A stretch of DNA of 64,000 nucleotides from Streptomyces sp. NBRC 110028 (GTDB lineage: Bacteria; Actinomycetota; Actinomycetes; Streptomycetales; Streptomycetaceae): assembly GCF_001417735.1 (NCBI RefSeq), contig NZ_BBUZ01000027.1:124001-188000 (forward strand). The letters run 5' to 3'. The position numbers and the translations under genes were made by a program. The notes under the pieces are model-generated. The model saw nothing but the letters and a program-made list of their open reading frames with translations, made no database searches and was not told the origin of the DNA. This document shows, in pieces, positions 8,288 through 19,664 of this stretch; position 1 is the first letter of the stretch, and every line of letters begins with the position of its first letter.

Positions 8288-9592
8288 TCAGGCCGGATTC
8301 GGCTGGGCCAGCAGGGCGTTGATCTGGGAGACCATCGTGCGTACCGCTTTCGCCGCCGACGAGCCGCCGATCGCGGGGTCGAGGGCCTGGGACATCCGCG
8401 TCTGGAAGTCCGAGCCGGAGCCCGCGAACCACACGGGCGGGTCGAGCGCGAGCTGCTTCGCGGCGTCCGCGTACTCCGACTGCGGCCGCAGCTTGGCGTA
8501 CGCGGCGGACGAGACCGCCGGGAGGTACGCCGGGATATGGCCGGCCGCCGCCCACGTCAGCCCGGACCGGACCAGCTCCGCCACGAACTGGTGGGTGCGC
8601 CGCCGGCGCTCCGGGTCCGGGTCGTCCTGGTGCGGCAGCACCAGTGCGTGGCTGTCGGCCGCGCCCGCGGGGCGGTCGTAGACGGTGGGGAGGGGGGCTC
8701 CGCCCAGCCTGTCCTTCAGGGTGGTCCGGTAGGTGGCCATGTCCCACTCGCCGGAGAAGATCATCGGCGACCGGCCGCCCGCGAAGGCGGCGATCGCCGT
8801 CGGGACGTCCATCGTGCGGCTGTCACGCGCCAGTTCGGCCATGAAGCCCACCACCTCCACGGCGGTGTCCTCGTCGATCTCCGCCCGCTCGCCCGAGAGG
8901 TCGAAGGTGGCGCCGGTCTGGCTGTACAGCGACCAGAACATCCGCCAGCTCATCGCCGGGTCGTTGGCATGGCCGAAGACGGGCCCGAGCTTGCCACCGG
9001 ACCGGCGCAGCTTGTCCATCAGCTCCAGGGCGTGCTCGGGCGATTCGAAGGGCACCAGCCGCCCCTCGCCCGTGAGCAGCCCCGCCTTGTCCAGGACGTC
9101 CCGGTCGAAGAAGACGACGAACGGGTGGGTGTCCAGCGGGATGGCGTACGGAGTGCCCTGGTACAGGCTCCGCTCGACGAGCGTCTGGTTGAGGTCGTCC
9201 CGCTTCAGGCCGAACTCGGCCATCAGGTCCATGTCCCAGGGGTCGAGCAGACCGCCGGGGGCGTAGCCCGCCAGCCGGGCGAGGTGCAGGACGGCCACAT
9301 CCGGTGAGCGGCCGCCGGCCGAGGCCATCGCCAGCTTGGTGTAGTACGGCGGGCCCCACTCCAGCACCGTCGTCCTGACCTTGAGACCCGGTACGCGCTT
9401 CTCCACGCTGCGCGTCATGTCCTTCATCAGCCCGCCGTCGGGGCCGGTGAACAAGTTCCAGTAACGGATCTCGTCCCCGCTCGTCACGCTCCCGGCGAGC
9501 GAACCGCAGCCGCTGAGCGCGGACCCGGTGGCGGCCGCGCCCGCGCCGTACACCGCCCCTCTCAGCAGGCCGCGCCGGGTGGGACCGGTCAT
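8288..9592 (-). CDS. extracellular sugar-binding lipoprotein of an ABC importer
   Basis: A 434-aa family-1 solute-binding protein, first gene of the importer operon. The N-terminus carries a twin-arginine signal (TRRGLLRGAVYGAG) and a lipobox LSGC with Cys29, so the mature protein should be a lipoprotein outside the membrane. Typical motifs follow: IRYWNLFTGPDGG near the start, DVAVLHLARLAGYAPGGLL, then TPYAIPLDTHPFVVFFDRDV. The ligand is unknown; the neighbouring dehydrogenase and degraded polysaccharide-lyase fragments point to an oligosaccharide or uronic-acid sugar. The promoter region upstream contains two inverted repeats suited to LacI control. Confidence 0.92.
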   Translation of the reverse strand: MTGPTRRGLLRGAVYGAGAAATGSALSGCGSLAGSVTSGDEIRYWNLFTGPDGGLMKDMTRSVEKRVPGLKVRTTVLEWGPPYYTKLAMASAGGRSPDVAVLHLARLAGYAPGGLLDPWDMDLMAEFGLKRDDLNQTLVERSLYQGTPYAIPLDTHPFVVFFDRDVLDKAGLLTGEGRLVPFESPEHALELMDKLRRSGGKLGPVFGHANDPAMSWRMFWSLYSQTGATFDLSGERAEIDEDTAVEVVGFMAELARDSRTMDVPTAIAAFAGGRSPMIFSGEWDMATYRTTLKDRLGGAPLPTVYDRPAGAADSHALVLPHQDDPDPERRRRTHQFVAELVRSGLTWAAAGHIPAYLPAVSSAAYAKLRPQSEYADAAKQLALDPPVWFAGSGSDFQTRMSQALDPAIGGSSAAKAVRTMVSQINALLAQPNPA

Positions 9593-9632
9593 CGTCGCTC
9601 CTCGCCGGACGGGCAGGGGTATTCGGGGAGTA

Positions 9633-9643
9633 GAACGTTGTTC
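9633..9643. promoter_or_regulatory. inverted repeat in the importer promoter region
   Basis: GAAC-GTT-GTTC forms a perfect 4-bp-arm inverted repeat about 41-51 bp upstream of the binding-protein start. Its position between a likely promoter and the gene would suit an operator. The arms are short, so chance is possible. Confidence 0.3.
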
Positions 9644-9735
9644 GGGATATCGGGCGGCGATGTGGCGGGACGCGGCATGGACAACTCCGGTGCGGGGAAG
9701 AGCGGTTCGGCGGGCAGGGGTATGCCATCACCCGC

Positions 9736-9749
9736 TTACATCGCTGTAA
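9736..9749. promoter_or_regulatory. perfect operator-like palindrome TTACA-TCGC-TGTAA
   Basis: Five-base arms TTACA and TGTAA flank TCGC. This form, an A/T-rich palindrome in an otherwise 70% GC background, is typical of LacI-family operators. It lies 144 bp upstream of the sugar-binding-protein gene and about 150 bp upstream of the small gene at 9897. It could serve either or both. No binding data can be inferred from sequence alone. Confidence 0.4.
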
Positions 9750-9896
9750 AGACCTGGTACACCTCGGAACGTCCGCTCTTCGGCCCATGCTGCGGGGTTC
9801 ATTGGACAGGCGGCACGCGCCGACGCAGACTGACCCCACGTTTCAGGATCACCCCGCACCCCCGGGGCTCGCCCCGGCCGACCCGCTGGAGGCGTC

Positions 9897-10373
9897 GTGG
9901 CCGTGCAGATCTGTTCCTTGGCCGTCGCTGAACCGCAGGTGATCCCGCCCGGCGGGTACCGCGTGGTGCGGTTCCCCTTCGGCACCGCCGAGTCCTACGA
10001 CGCCCTGGGCATGCATCAGGTGGTCCAGCCCGACGGCTACACGATCAAGAACTGGCGTACCGATGACCGCGCGGGGCTGATATGGCCCTCGGCCGACGGG
10101 TGGGGTGCGCTGACGGCGATGATCCAGTGGGAGGCCGGGGGGTACGGCGAATTACGGGACCGGTTCGTACGGGATCCGCTCGGGCTGTCGACGGGCGCGG
10201 ACTCGACCGCCACCGACCACCGGCCCCCGAGCCCCGGCATGCAGTGCTTCACCAAGCACCACGAGATGTTCGTCCATCCGCGGACACCGCTGGCGCTGAT
10301 GGTCTCTCACAACGGCGGCTCCCCGGCGAGGCTGGTGCTCGCCGAGTTCAAGCTGGCCATCCACCCGGTCTGA
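9897..10373 (+). CDS. conserved hypothetical protein (158 aa)
   Basis: GTG start at 9897 with GGAGG about 6 bp upstream. There is no signal peptide and no membrane helix. The sequence is compact and aromatic-rich (GTAESYDALGMHQVVQPDGY, then KNWRTDDRAGLIWPSADGWG), consistent with a beta-rich cytoplasmic fold. Codon use is fully Streptomyces-like and the frame is intact. I recognise no family. It stands alone, convergent with the zinc-ribbon gene downstream. Confidence 0.65.
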   Translation: MAVQICSLAVAEPQVIPPGGYRVVRFPFGTAESYDALGMHQVVQPDGYTIKNWRTDDRAGLIWPSADGWGALTAMIQWEAGGYGELRDRFVRDPLGLSTGADSTATDHRPPSPGMQCFTKHHEMFVHPRTPLALMVSHNGGSPARLVLAEFKLAIHPV

Positions 10374-10395
10374 ACACCGCACCGGGCGGCGGGCG

Positions 10396-10629
10396 TCAGA
10401 CCTCGCCCTTCTTCGTCTTGTACAGCTCTACGTCCTTGTTCGCGAAGAGATGGACATAGCCGCAGTCCCAGCAGATCAGCCCCGTCGCGGATTCGTTCGC
10501 CCAGGCGAGGTTGAGGAACTCCGCCCCCGAGCTGTTGAGCTTCACCTCGCGGTCGCGGAAGAAGCTCCCCTCGCAGAACATGCATGTGATCCATCGGTCC
10601 CCGAGCGCCGCACGCACAGGCTTGGACAC
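10396..10629 (-). CDS. small CxxC zinc-ribbon-like protein (77 aa)
   Basis: The GTG at 10629 is chosen because GGTGGGGA lies just upstream; an in-frame ATG 14 codons earlier is possible. The protein carries two CxxC knuckles, CMFC (after WIT) and CWDC (after TGLI), about 37 residues apart, which together could bind one zinc ion. Between them lies NSSGAEFLNLAWANESATG. Small proteins of this kind are often nucleic-acid or protein adaptors, but nothing here shows a specific role. It is convergent with the hypothetical gene at 9897. Confidence 0.65.
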   Translation of the reverse strand: MSKPVRAALGDRWITCMFCEGSFFRDREVKLNSSGAEFLNLAWANESATGLICWDCGYVHLFANKDVELYKTKKGEV

Positions 10630-10721
10630 GTCCCCACCTTCCCGCCACCGAAGTGGCCTGCCGCATCGCACGCATCAGCGCGTGATCAGCATAGTCGGAG
10701 CGATCACCCGCCCAGCGGCTG

Positions 10722-11027
10722 GTGGCGAACGAACTCGCCGAGCGGAGCAGCTGGCCGAACTGGCCGGCCTCGGCGCGGCGATGTCACGAACTGCACGCCC
10801 GGATCAGGGAGATCTCCGGCCAGCAGGTGGCCGTGGAGCTGCTGGAACGGCTCAACGCACAGCTGGTACGCCACCGTTTCCAGCTCGCTCTGCGGCCGGG
10901 GCGCTCCCAGCGATCCCTGAGCGAGCAACTGGCCATGATCGAAGCGATCAGGGCCCGGGACCCGCGGGCGGCCGAGGCGGCCGTCCGCACCCACCTCGAG
11001 GGCGTGATCGACGCGCTGCGTGCGTGA
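10722..11027 (+). pseudogene. GntR-family regulator, C-terminal FCD-domain fragment
   Basis: From about 10790 the frame reads LHARIREISGQQVAVELLER, then LNAQLVRHRF and EQLAMIEAIRARDPRAAEAA with a final RTHLEGVIDALRA. This is the last half of an all-helical FCD ligand-binding domain, including the metal-site histidine region before the C-terminal helix. The winged-helix DNA-binding domain and the first FCD helices are absent. The in-frame ATG at 10722 gives an unrelated-looking first 25 residues. It is most likely a remnant. Confidence 0.6.
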
Positions 11028-11136
11028 CGCGCCGCACGCGGGACGCGGCCGGACCGGGGGTCGACATGGCCGACCGGGCGCTAAGAATTCGACAGGGCGC
11101 CGCATGACCCTCGATCGTGCCGCGAACACACCTTAG

Positions 11137-11146
11137 GGTATATACC
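11137..11146. promoter_or_regulatory. GGTATATACC palindrome just upstream of the SpoIIE gene
   Basis: A perfect 10-bp palindrome, all A/T in its core, lies 4 bp before the phosphatase start codon. There is no good purine-rich ribosome site between it and the ATG. It may be a -10 region for a near-leaderless transcript or an operator. This is a positional observation only. Confidence 0.3.
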
Positions 11147-11149
11147 GAT

Positions 11150-14143
11150 ATGTCAATGGATCCGGTGGGTCGCGCGCATACCTGGTGCGACGAGCGGCTT
11201 CCCTTGCTCTCGGCGGTCGGCGCGCAGCTCACGGACCGCGAGGTGATGGAGTACGCCCTGACGCAGGCGGTCTCCGAGCTGGGCGGCATCGCGGGAGCGG
11301 TGCACTGGTCGTGCGGGCCCGCGGGCAGCCATGAGCTGCGCCTGGTGCTCGCCGGGGGGCTCCCCCGGTCCGTCCTCCGGGAGTGGGAGGAGATCCGGGA
11401 GGGCGACCCCGCGCTCGCCCCCGCCCGGGCCGTACAGGACGGCGCGTTCGTCTGGATGCCCGCCCTCGACGGCCATGGCCCGGATACCGGGGGTGCCCGG
11501 CCGTACGCGTACGGGAGGCTTCCCCGGGCGACCATGGTGGCGGCCGTCCCGCTCTTCGCCGATGGCGCCCCCGTCGGCGCGCTGTCCGTGTTCACCGGGC
11601 CCGGCGCGCCCACCGCCGAGCAGCGCGGATTCCTGGTGAAAATGGCCGACTGGGCCTCCGGGCGGCTCTCGGCTTTCTCCCCCGTGGCGGGCCGGGCCCA
11701 CCCGTGGTGGCAGCAGCAGCCGGTCGCCTCCGGGTTCCGCCAGGCCCTGGTGGCGGCCAGGGTCGGTTCCTGGGAGTGGGACATCCGTACGGGCGAGATG
11801 GTCTGGGACGCGGCGGGGCTCACCCTCCTGGGCATACCGGAGGACTACGAACACCGCATCGAAAGCTGGGTCGGCCTGATCCACCCCGAGGACGTGCCAC
11901 GGGTCATGGCCGCCACGCAGGAGGCGCTGGACGGGCACGGTCTGTACGAGGCCGAATACCGGGTGTGCCGCCCCGACGGCACCACCGGCTGGGTCCAGAG
12001 CCGCGCCCATCTGGTGCTCGACGGGCGCGGAGAACCCATCCGCATGATCGGCCGGGTGTGGGACACCACCGAGAGCCGCATCGCGCGGGAGTCCGTGGGG
12101 CAGGCGCTGCGCTTCATGAGCGACGCGTTCCTGGCGGTGGACCGGGAGTGGCGGATCACCTTCCTCAACGTCGAGGCCGAGCGCCTCGTCGGCCCGTCCG
12201 TGGACGTGCTGGGCGGGCCGCTGTGGGACGGTCCCGCGGGCCTGGTCCCCGGCCTGGAGGCCCGCTGCCGGCACGCCGCGCTCGACGGCACACCGACCGG
12301 ATTCGACCTCCGGTGGCCCACCGACGGCCGCTGGTACCACATACGGCTGGTCCCGGGGCCCGACGGGCTGACGGCCTACCTCACCGATGTCACCGACACC
12401 CGCAACCGGGCCGCGCGGCGCGAGGCGGCCGAACGGTCCGCCGCCGAGCAGGCGGCCAGGATCCGCGGGCTGACGAGCGCGCTCGCCGAGGCGGTGACCA
12501 CCGACGACGTCGTCCGCGTGGCCGCCACCCACATGCTGTCCCCGTTCGCCGCCTCCGGCCTGCTGATCCAGGTGCTGGAGGCCGAGCGGCTGCACGTGGT
12601 CGGGGCCGTGGGGTATCCGCAGGCGTTCCTGCACAAGATCGACGGGATCGCGGCGGCCGACAGCCACCCGCTGCTCCACGATGTGCTCGCCTCGCGCCAG
12701 CCCCGCTTCATCTCCTCGGCCGAGGAGTACGTCGAGCTGGCGCCCGGTCTCGCCGGCTATCCGGCACTCGCGGAGAAGAACGCCTGGGCCCTGCTGCCCC
12801 TGATCGCCTCCGGCGAGCCGAACGGCGTGTGCGTCGTCGCCTTCACCGAGCCCCACGGCTTCTCCGGCGACGAGCGCACCTTGCTGACCACTCTCAGCGG
12901 CATGGTCGCCCACGCCCTGGCCCGGGCCCGTCTCTACGACGCCGAGCACGCCCGCGCCCAGGCGCTGCAGCGCGGTCTGCTGCCCCAGGACCTGCCCACG
13001 CCGTCCGCCGTCACCGCGGCCGTACGGTATCTGCCGGCCAGCAGCGGCACCGAGGTCGGCGGCGACTGGTACGACATCATCCCGCTGTCCGCGGAGCGGG
13101 TGGCGCTCGTCATCGGCGATGTGATGGGCCACGGGCTGGCCGAGGCCGCCACCATGGGACGCCTGCGCACCGCCGTGCACACACTGGCCAACCTGGAGCT
13201 GCCGCCCGAAGAGGTCCTCGCCCACCTCAACGACATCGTCGGCGACCTCGGCGACGACTCCTTCGCCACCTGCCTGTACGCCGTCTACGACCCGGTCTCC
13301 GGGGTCTGCTCCATGGCGCGCGCCGGACATCCCCCGCCGCTCCTGGTGCGCCCGGACGGAACCGTGGAGTGCCTGGACATCGAGCCCGACCCGCCCCTGG
13401 GCGCGGCCGAACCCCCGTTCACCACCGCCGAACTGCGGCTGCCGGGACACAGCCTGCTGGTGCTGTACACCGATGGCCTGGTCGAGTCGGCCACCCGCGA
13501 CATCGACGTGGGCATCGCCGAGTGCTCCCGGGTGTTCGCCACCGACCTCGGCCACCGCCTCGCCGTACCCGGCCATCCGCCCCCGGCCCGCGGGCCGGGC
13601 GAGAACCACCGCGAGGAGCGCGGACGGCTCGACCGCCTCTGCGACACCCTCATCGACACCATGCTGCCCGTCCAGCAGCTGACCGCGGACGACACCGCCG
13701 TGCTCGTCGCCCGGCTGCACCGCACCGCCCCCGAGAACATCGCCGTCTGGCGGCTCCCCGACGAGCCGGTGGCGGCCTCCCTCGCGCGCGACCACGTCCG
13801 CGGACTGCTGCGGGAGTGGCATCTCGACGAACTGGTCATGACCACCGAACTCCTCGCCAGCGAGCTGGTCGGCAACGTCGTGAGGCATGCGAAGGGACCC
13901 GTCCACCTGCGCCTGCTCCGTGGCCGGTCGCTCATCTGCGAGGTCTCGGACGGCAGCGCCACGACACCCCGGATCCGCCGCGCCGCCGAGATGGACGAGG
14001 GAGGACGCGGCCTGCAGCTGGTCGCCGCGCTCTCCCAGCGCTGGGGGACGCGCTACACCGCCGACGGCAAGTGCATCTGGACGGAACAGCCCATCCCGCC
14101 CAGCGATCCTGAACGCGCCCTGGACGAAGGGCAGTCGACGTAG
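11150..14143 (+). CDS. multi-sensor SpoIIE/PP2C-family phosphatase with GAF, PAS and HATPase domains
   Basis: About 997 aa. Order: an N-terminal GAF-like region (about 10-170); a PAS domain starting GSWEWDIRTGEMVWDAAGL (about 205-310) with its PAC strand VRW/VQSRAHL; a second PAS-like part (310-415); a GAF domain (440-590); a SpoIIE-type PP2C phosphatase (about 615-860) with metal-binding GGDWYDIIPL and GDVMGHGLAEAA; and a C-terminal anti-sigma-type HATPase (870-985) with ELVGNVVRH and the GGRGLQLV lid. Such proteins dephosphorylate anti-sigma-factor antagonists, or act as switch kinases, in stress and development signalling. All key motifs are present. There is no transmembrane segment, so it senses inside the cell. 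ATG 11156 is an alternative start. Confidence 0.9.
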   Translation: MSMDPVGRAHTWCDERLPLLSAVGAQLTDREVMEYALTQAVSELGGIAGAVHWSCGPAGSHELRLVLAGGLPRSVLREWEEIREGDPALAPARAVQDGAFVWMPALDGHGPDTGGARPYAYGRLPRATMVAAVPLFADGAPVGALSVFTGPGAPTAEQRGFLVKMADWASGRLSAFSPVAGRAHPWWQQQPVASGFRQALVAARVGSWEWDIRTGEMVWDAAGLTLLGIPEDYEHRIESWVGLIHPEDVPRVMAATQEALDGHGLYEAEYRVCRPDGTTGWVQSRAHLVLDGRGEPIRMIGRVWDTTESRIARESVGQALRFMSDAFLAVDREWRITFLNVEAERLVGPSVDVLGGPLWDGPAGLVPGLEARCRHAALDGTPTGFDLRWPTDGRWYHIRLVPGPDGLTAYLTDVTDTRNRAARREAAERSAAEQAARIRGLTSALAEAVTTDDVVRVAATHMLSPFAASGLLIQVLEAERLHVVGAVGYPQAFLHKIDGIAAADSHPLLHDVLASRQPRFISSAEEYVELAPGLAGYPALAEKNAWALLPLIASGEPNGVCVVAFTEPHGFSGDERTLLTTLSGMVAHALARARLYDAEHARAQALQRGLLPQDLPTPSAVTAAVRYLPASSGTEVGGDWYDIIPLSAERVALVIGDVMGHGLAEAATMGRLRTAVHTLANLELPPEEVLAHLNDIVGDLGDDSFATCLYAVYDPVSGVCSMARAGHPPPLLVRPDGTVECLDIEPDPPLGAAEPPFTTAELRLPGHSLLVLYTDGLVESATRDIDVGIAECSRVFATDLGHRLAVPGHPPPARGPGENHREERGRLDRLCDTLIDTMLPVQQLTADDTAVLVARLHRTAPENIAVWRLPDEPVAASLARDHVRGLLREWHLDELVMTTELLASELVGNVVRHAKGPVHLRLLRGRSLICEVSDGSATTPRIRRAAEMDEGGRGLQLVAALSQRWGTRYTADGKCIWTEQPIPPSDPERALDEGQST

Positions 14144-14196
14144 TCTCCTGGTTGGCATTCTCGCCCGTGTGGTACGAGGTCAACCAGGAGGACGCA

Positions 14197-14953
14197 GTGC
14201 CCGGAAGCTCGCGCATCCGCAAGGTCTCGTTCGTCTTCGGCAGCGCCATCGCCCTGGTCGTCGCCTTACCCGGAAGTGCTCTCGCGGACCCGCCGAAGGC
14301 CCTGCCGGGCAACGCGGACGCGCTGGAGCAGACGTTCCAGCCCGCCTACGACTACGACACCGACGGCTGCTACCCCACCCCCGCCATCGGCCCCCGACGG
14401 AACGCTGAACGGCGGGCTCAACCCGTCCGGGTCACCGAGCGGGCAGTGCCACGACGCCCCGGACCTCGACAACACCAACGGATACGCGCGCTCGAAGTGC
14501 GACAACGGATGGTGCGCCGTCATGTACGGCCTCTACTTCGAGAAGGACCAGGCGTCGATCGGCGGACACCGCCACGACTGGGAACACGTCGTGGTGTGGG
14601 TGCAGAACAACCAGGCCCAGTACGTCTCCACCTCCGCCCACGGCGGGTTCACCACCTACAGCCGCGACAAGATCCGGTGGGACGGAAACCACCCGAAGGT
14701 CGTCTACCACAAGGACGGGCTGAGCACGCACGCGTTCCGCCCCGCGAACACGGGCGACGAACCGCCCGAGAACGACCACCACACCTGGCAGTTCCCCACC
14801 CTGGTCGGCTGGAACGGCTACCCCGCGGGCCTGCGCGACAAGCTGAGCCAGGCCGACTTCGGCAGCGCCAACTTCGGCCTGAAGGACGGCAACTTCGCCG
14901 CCCACCTCCAGAAGGCCAAGCCGTCGGGCATCCCCTTCGACCCGGGTGCCTGA
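14197..14953 (+). pseudogene. NPP1-family secreted protein (necrosis-inducing-like), one-base frameshift
   Basis: Starts at GTG 14197 behind AGGAGG with a Sec signal (VSFVFGSAIALVVALPGSAL, cut near ALA). Residues after it match the NLP/NPP1 fold: CYPTPAIGP, then GYARSKCDNGWCAVMYGLYF and the hallmark heptapeptide GHRHDWE followed by HVVVWV. The gene changes frame in the C run at 14391-14395; four C bases instead of five would join the halves perfectly into a normal protein of about 250 aa. That pattern suggests a sequencing error or a very recent mutation. NLP proteins bind plant sphingolipids and form pores; many bacterial members have no shown toxicity. The gene follows the phosphatase by 53 bp. 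Confidence 0.75.
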
Positions 14954-14982
14954 CCACCACGCGTCGCCTGACCGCCCCCGGG

Positions 14983-16821
14983 TCAGCCCAGGGCACGGTC
15001 GAGATTGAACGCGGCACTGATGAGCGCGAGATGGGTGAACGCCTGCGGGAAGTTGCCGATCTGCTCACCGGTGCGGCCGATCTCCTCCGCGTACAGCCCG
15101 CAGTGGTTGGCGTACGTCAGCATCTTCTCGAACGCGAGCCGCGCCTCGTCCAGCCGTCCGGCCCGGGACAGCGCCTCGACGTACCAGAACGAGCAGATCG
15201 AGAAGGTGCCCTCCTCACCGCGCAGCCCGTCCGGGCTGGCCTGGGGGTCATAGCGGTAGACCAGCGAATCGGACACCAGCTCTTCGCCCAGCGCGTCCAG
15301 GGTGGAAAGCCACTTGGGGTCGGCGGGGGAGATGAACTTGGCCAGCGGCATCATCAGCACGGAGGCGTCGAGCACGTCGTCGCCCTCGTGCTGCACGAAC
15401 GCGTGCCGCCGCGGGGACCAGCCGTGCCGCATGATCCGGCGGTAGATCTGGTCGCGGGTCCGCGACCAGCGGGGCATGTTCGCCGGCAGGCCGCGGTGGG
15501 TGGCGATGCGCATCGCCCGCTCGATCGCGACCCAGCACATCAGCCGTGAGTACAGGAAGCACTGCGGGCCGGCGCGGGTCTCCCAGACGCTCATGTCCGG
15601 CTGGTCCCAGTGCTCGCAGACCCAGTCGACCATCTCGCACACGGTGTCCCAGTGGTCGCTGGCCAGGGGCTTCCCCCACTTGTCGTAGAGGTAGAGGGAG
15701 TCCACCAGCGCGCCGTAGATGTCCAGCTGGAGCTGGTCGACGGCCCCGTTGCCGGACCGGACCGGGGACGAGCCCAGATGGCCCTCCAGATGGGAGAGGT
15801 TCTGCTCGGTGAGTTCGCTGCGCCCGTCGATGCCGTACATGATCTGCAGCGGCCCGCCGGGGCCGTCCCGCAGCCGGATGTCCTCGGACAGGAAGCGCAC
15901 GAACGCCTCGGCCTCGTCGGTGAACCCCAGCCGCAGCAGCGCGTAGACGCAGAACGCGGCGTCGCGGATCCAGACGTAGCGGTAGTCCCAGTTGCGCTCC
16001 CCGCCGATCTGCTCGGGCAGACTGGCCGTCGGAGCCGCCACGATGGCGCCGGTCGGCGCGTAGGTGAGGAGCTTGAGGGTGAGCGCGGAGCGGTGCACCA
16101 TCTCGCGCCAGCGGCCGCGGTAGCGGGACTGGGAGAGCCAGCGGCGCCAGTACCGCACCGTGGCGTTGAACAGGTGCTCCGCCTCGGCCAGCGGACACGA
16201 CCGTGGCCGCACCGCGCCGCCGATCCGGTCGAGCGCGAATACCGCGGCCTCGCCCTCGGCCAGCTTGAACGAGGACACCGCGTCGACGCCGTCGGTCTCC
16301 ACGGTGACGCTGGAGGTCAGCGCGAGGGACAGGTCCGGGGAGTCGAAGACCGTGAGGTGGCCCTGCCGGTCGCTCACCGTGTGCGGCTGCCGCCCGTAGT
16401 CGAAGCGGGGCGCCACCCGCGCGGTGAACGGCAGCGAACCGCGCACGCACAGCACCCGGCGGATCAGCCGGTGCCGGTCGGCCTCCCGGGAGTCGTCCTC
16501 GACCGGCATGAAGTCCTGGACCTCGGCGACCCCGTCGTCCGCGAAGAAGCGGGTGATGAGGATGTTGGTGTCGGGGAAGTAGAACTGCTTCGTCCGGGCG
16601 GGGGCGTCCGGGGCCAGCTCGAACGCGCCGCCGCGGTCGGCGTCCAGGATCGAGGCGAAGACGCTGGGCGCGTCGAACCGGGTGGGGCAGTACCAGTCGA
16701 TCGTGCCGTTCGTGCCGACGAGCGCGGCGGTCCGCAGATCGCCGATCAGGCCGTGCTCCGCGATGGGCAGATAGCGGGGTGTGTCCGTCCTGCGGGGACG
16801 AAGGCTCCGGGCGACGGTCAT
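14983..16821 (-). CDS. glycoside hydrolase family 15 protein (glucoamylase/trehalase-like)
   Basis: A 612-aa cytoplasmic enzyme with no signal peptide. The N-terminal beta-sandwich begins LPIAEHGLIGDLRTAALVG and contains GTIDWYCPTRFDAPSVFASI, both diagnostic of bacterial GH15. The (alpha/alpha)6 barrel carries RNWDYRYVWIRDAAF, the catalytic-acid-side motif. GGPLQIMYGIDGRSELTE lies near the second catalytic region, and the C-terminal AEEIGRTGEQIGNFPQAFTH carries the base region. Members hydrolyse alpha-glucosidic bonds in trehalose or malto-oligosaccharides; in actinobacteria many are trehalases. Which one this is cannot be told by eye. It is convergent with the NPP1 gene. Confidence 0.9.
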   Translation of the reverse strand: MTVARSLRPRRTDTPRYLPIAEHGLIGDLRTAALVGTNGTIDWYCPTRFDAPSVFASILDADRGGAFELAPDAPARTKQFYFPDTNILITRFFADDGVAEVQDFMPVEDDSREADRHRLIRRVLCVRGSLPFTARVAPRFDYGRQPHTVSDRQGHLTVFDSPDLSLALTSSVTVETDGVDAVSSFKLAEGEAAVFALDRIGGAVRPRSCPLAEAEHLFNATVRYWRRWLSQSRYRGRWREMVHRSALTLKLLTYAPTGAIVAAPTASLPEQIGGERNWDYRYVWIRDAAFCVYALLRLGFTDEAEAFVRFLSEDIRLRDGPGGPLQIMYGIDGRSELTEQNLSHLEGHLGSSPVRSGNGAVDQLQLDIYGALVDSLYLYDKWGKPLASDHWDTVCEMVDWVCEHWDQPDMSVWETRAGPQCFLYSRLMCWVAIERAMRIATHRGLPANMPRWSRTRDQIYRRIMRHGWSPRRHAFVQHEGDDVLDASVLMMPLAKFISPADPKWLSTLDALGEELVSDSLVYRYDPQASPDGLRGEEGTFSICSFWYVEALSRAGRLDEARLAFEKMLTYANHCGLYAEEIGRTGEQIGNFPQAFTHLALISAAFNLDRALG

Positions 16822-16923
16822 CGCAACCTCCCGCGCTCACCGGTCGCGGTACCTCGGATTTCAGGATACGTCCGTACGCTCCACGAAGCGTCCGTGGCGA
16901 TGGCCGGCAGCATCGGCACCCGC

Positions 16924-16991
16924 GCGGCCTGGCCTCCCGCAGGCCGGTGACCTGCGGGCGGCCTGGCCTCCCGCAGGCCCGTGACCTGCGC
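16924..16991. repeat. two tandem 34-bp repeats
   Basis: Units start at 16924 and 16958 and differ at one or two positions. Each holds GGCCTGGCCTCCCGCAGGCC and then GTGACCTGCG, so it contains its own inverted repeats and can fold. It sits in the 290-bp gap between the divergent-start side of the GH15 gene and the 3' end of the ABC permease. It may act as a bidirectional transcription barrier. Confidence 0.6.
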
Positions 16992-17111
16992 CCGCATCCT
17001 CGCGCGGAGGGCCCCCACCGCCGCGGCCCCGCCCCCTCCGAGGCCCGGCCGGACCGCGCCCCGGGGAGCGGACCGGAGGAGCCGATCGAGCCGCTCGGAC
17101 CAGCGCGTCCG

Positions 17112-19660
<2,549 letters not shown>

Positions 19661-19664
<4 letters not shown>

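Noticed and set aside
16924..16991. CRISPR or integrase attachment repeats
   Set aside because: Only two copies, directly adjacent without spacers, no Cas, integrase or tRNA gene nearby.
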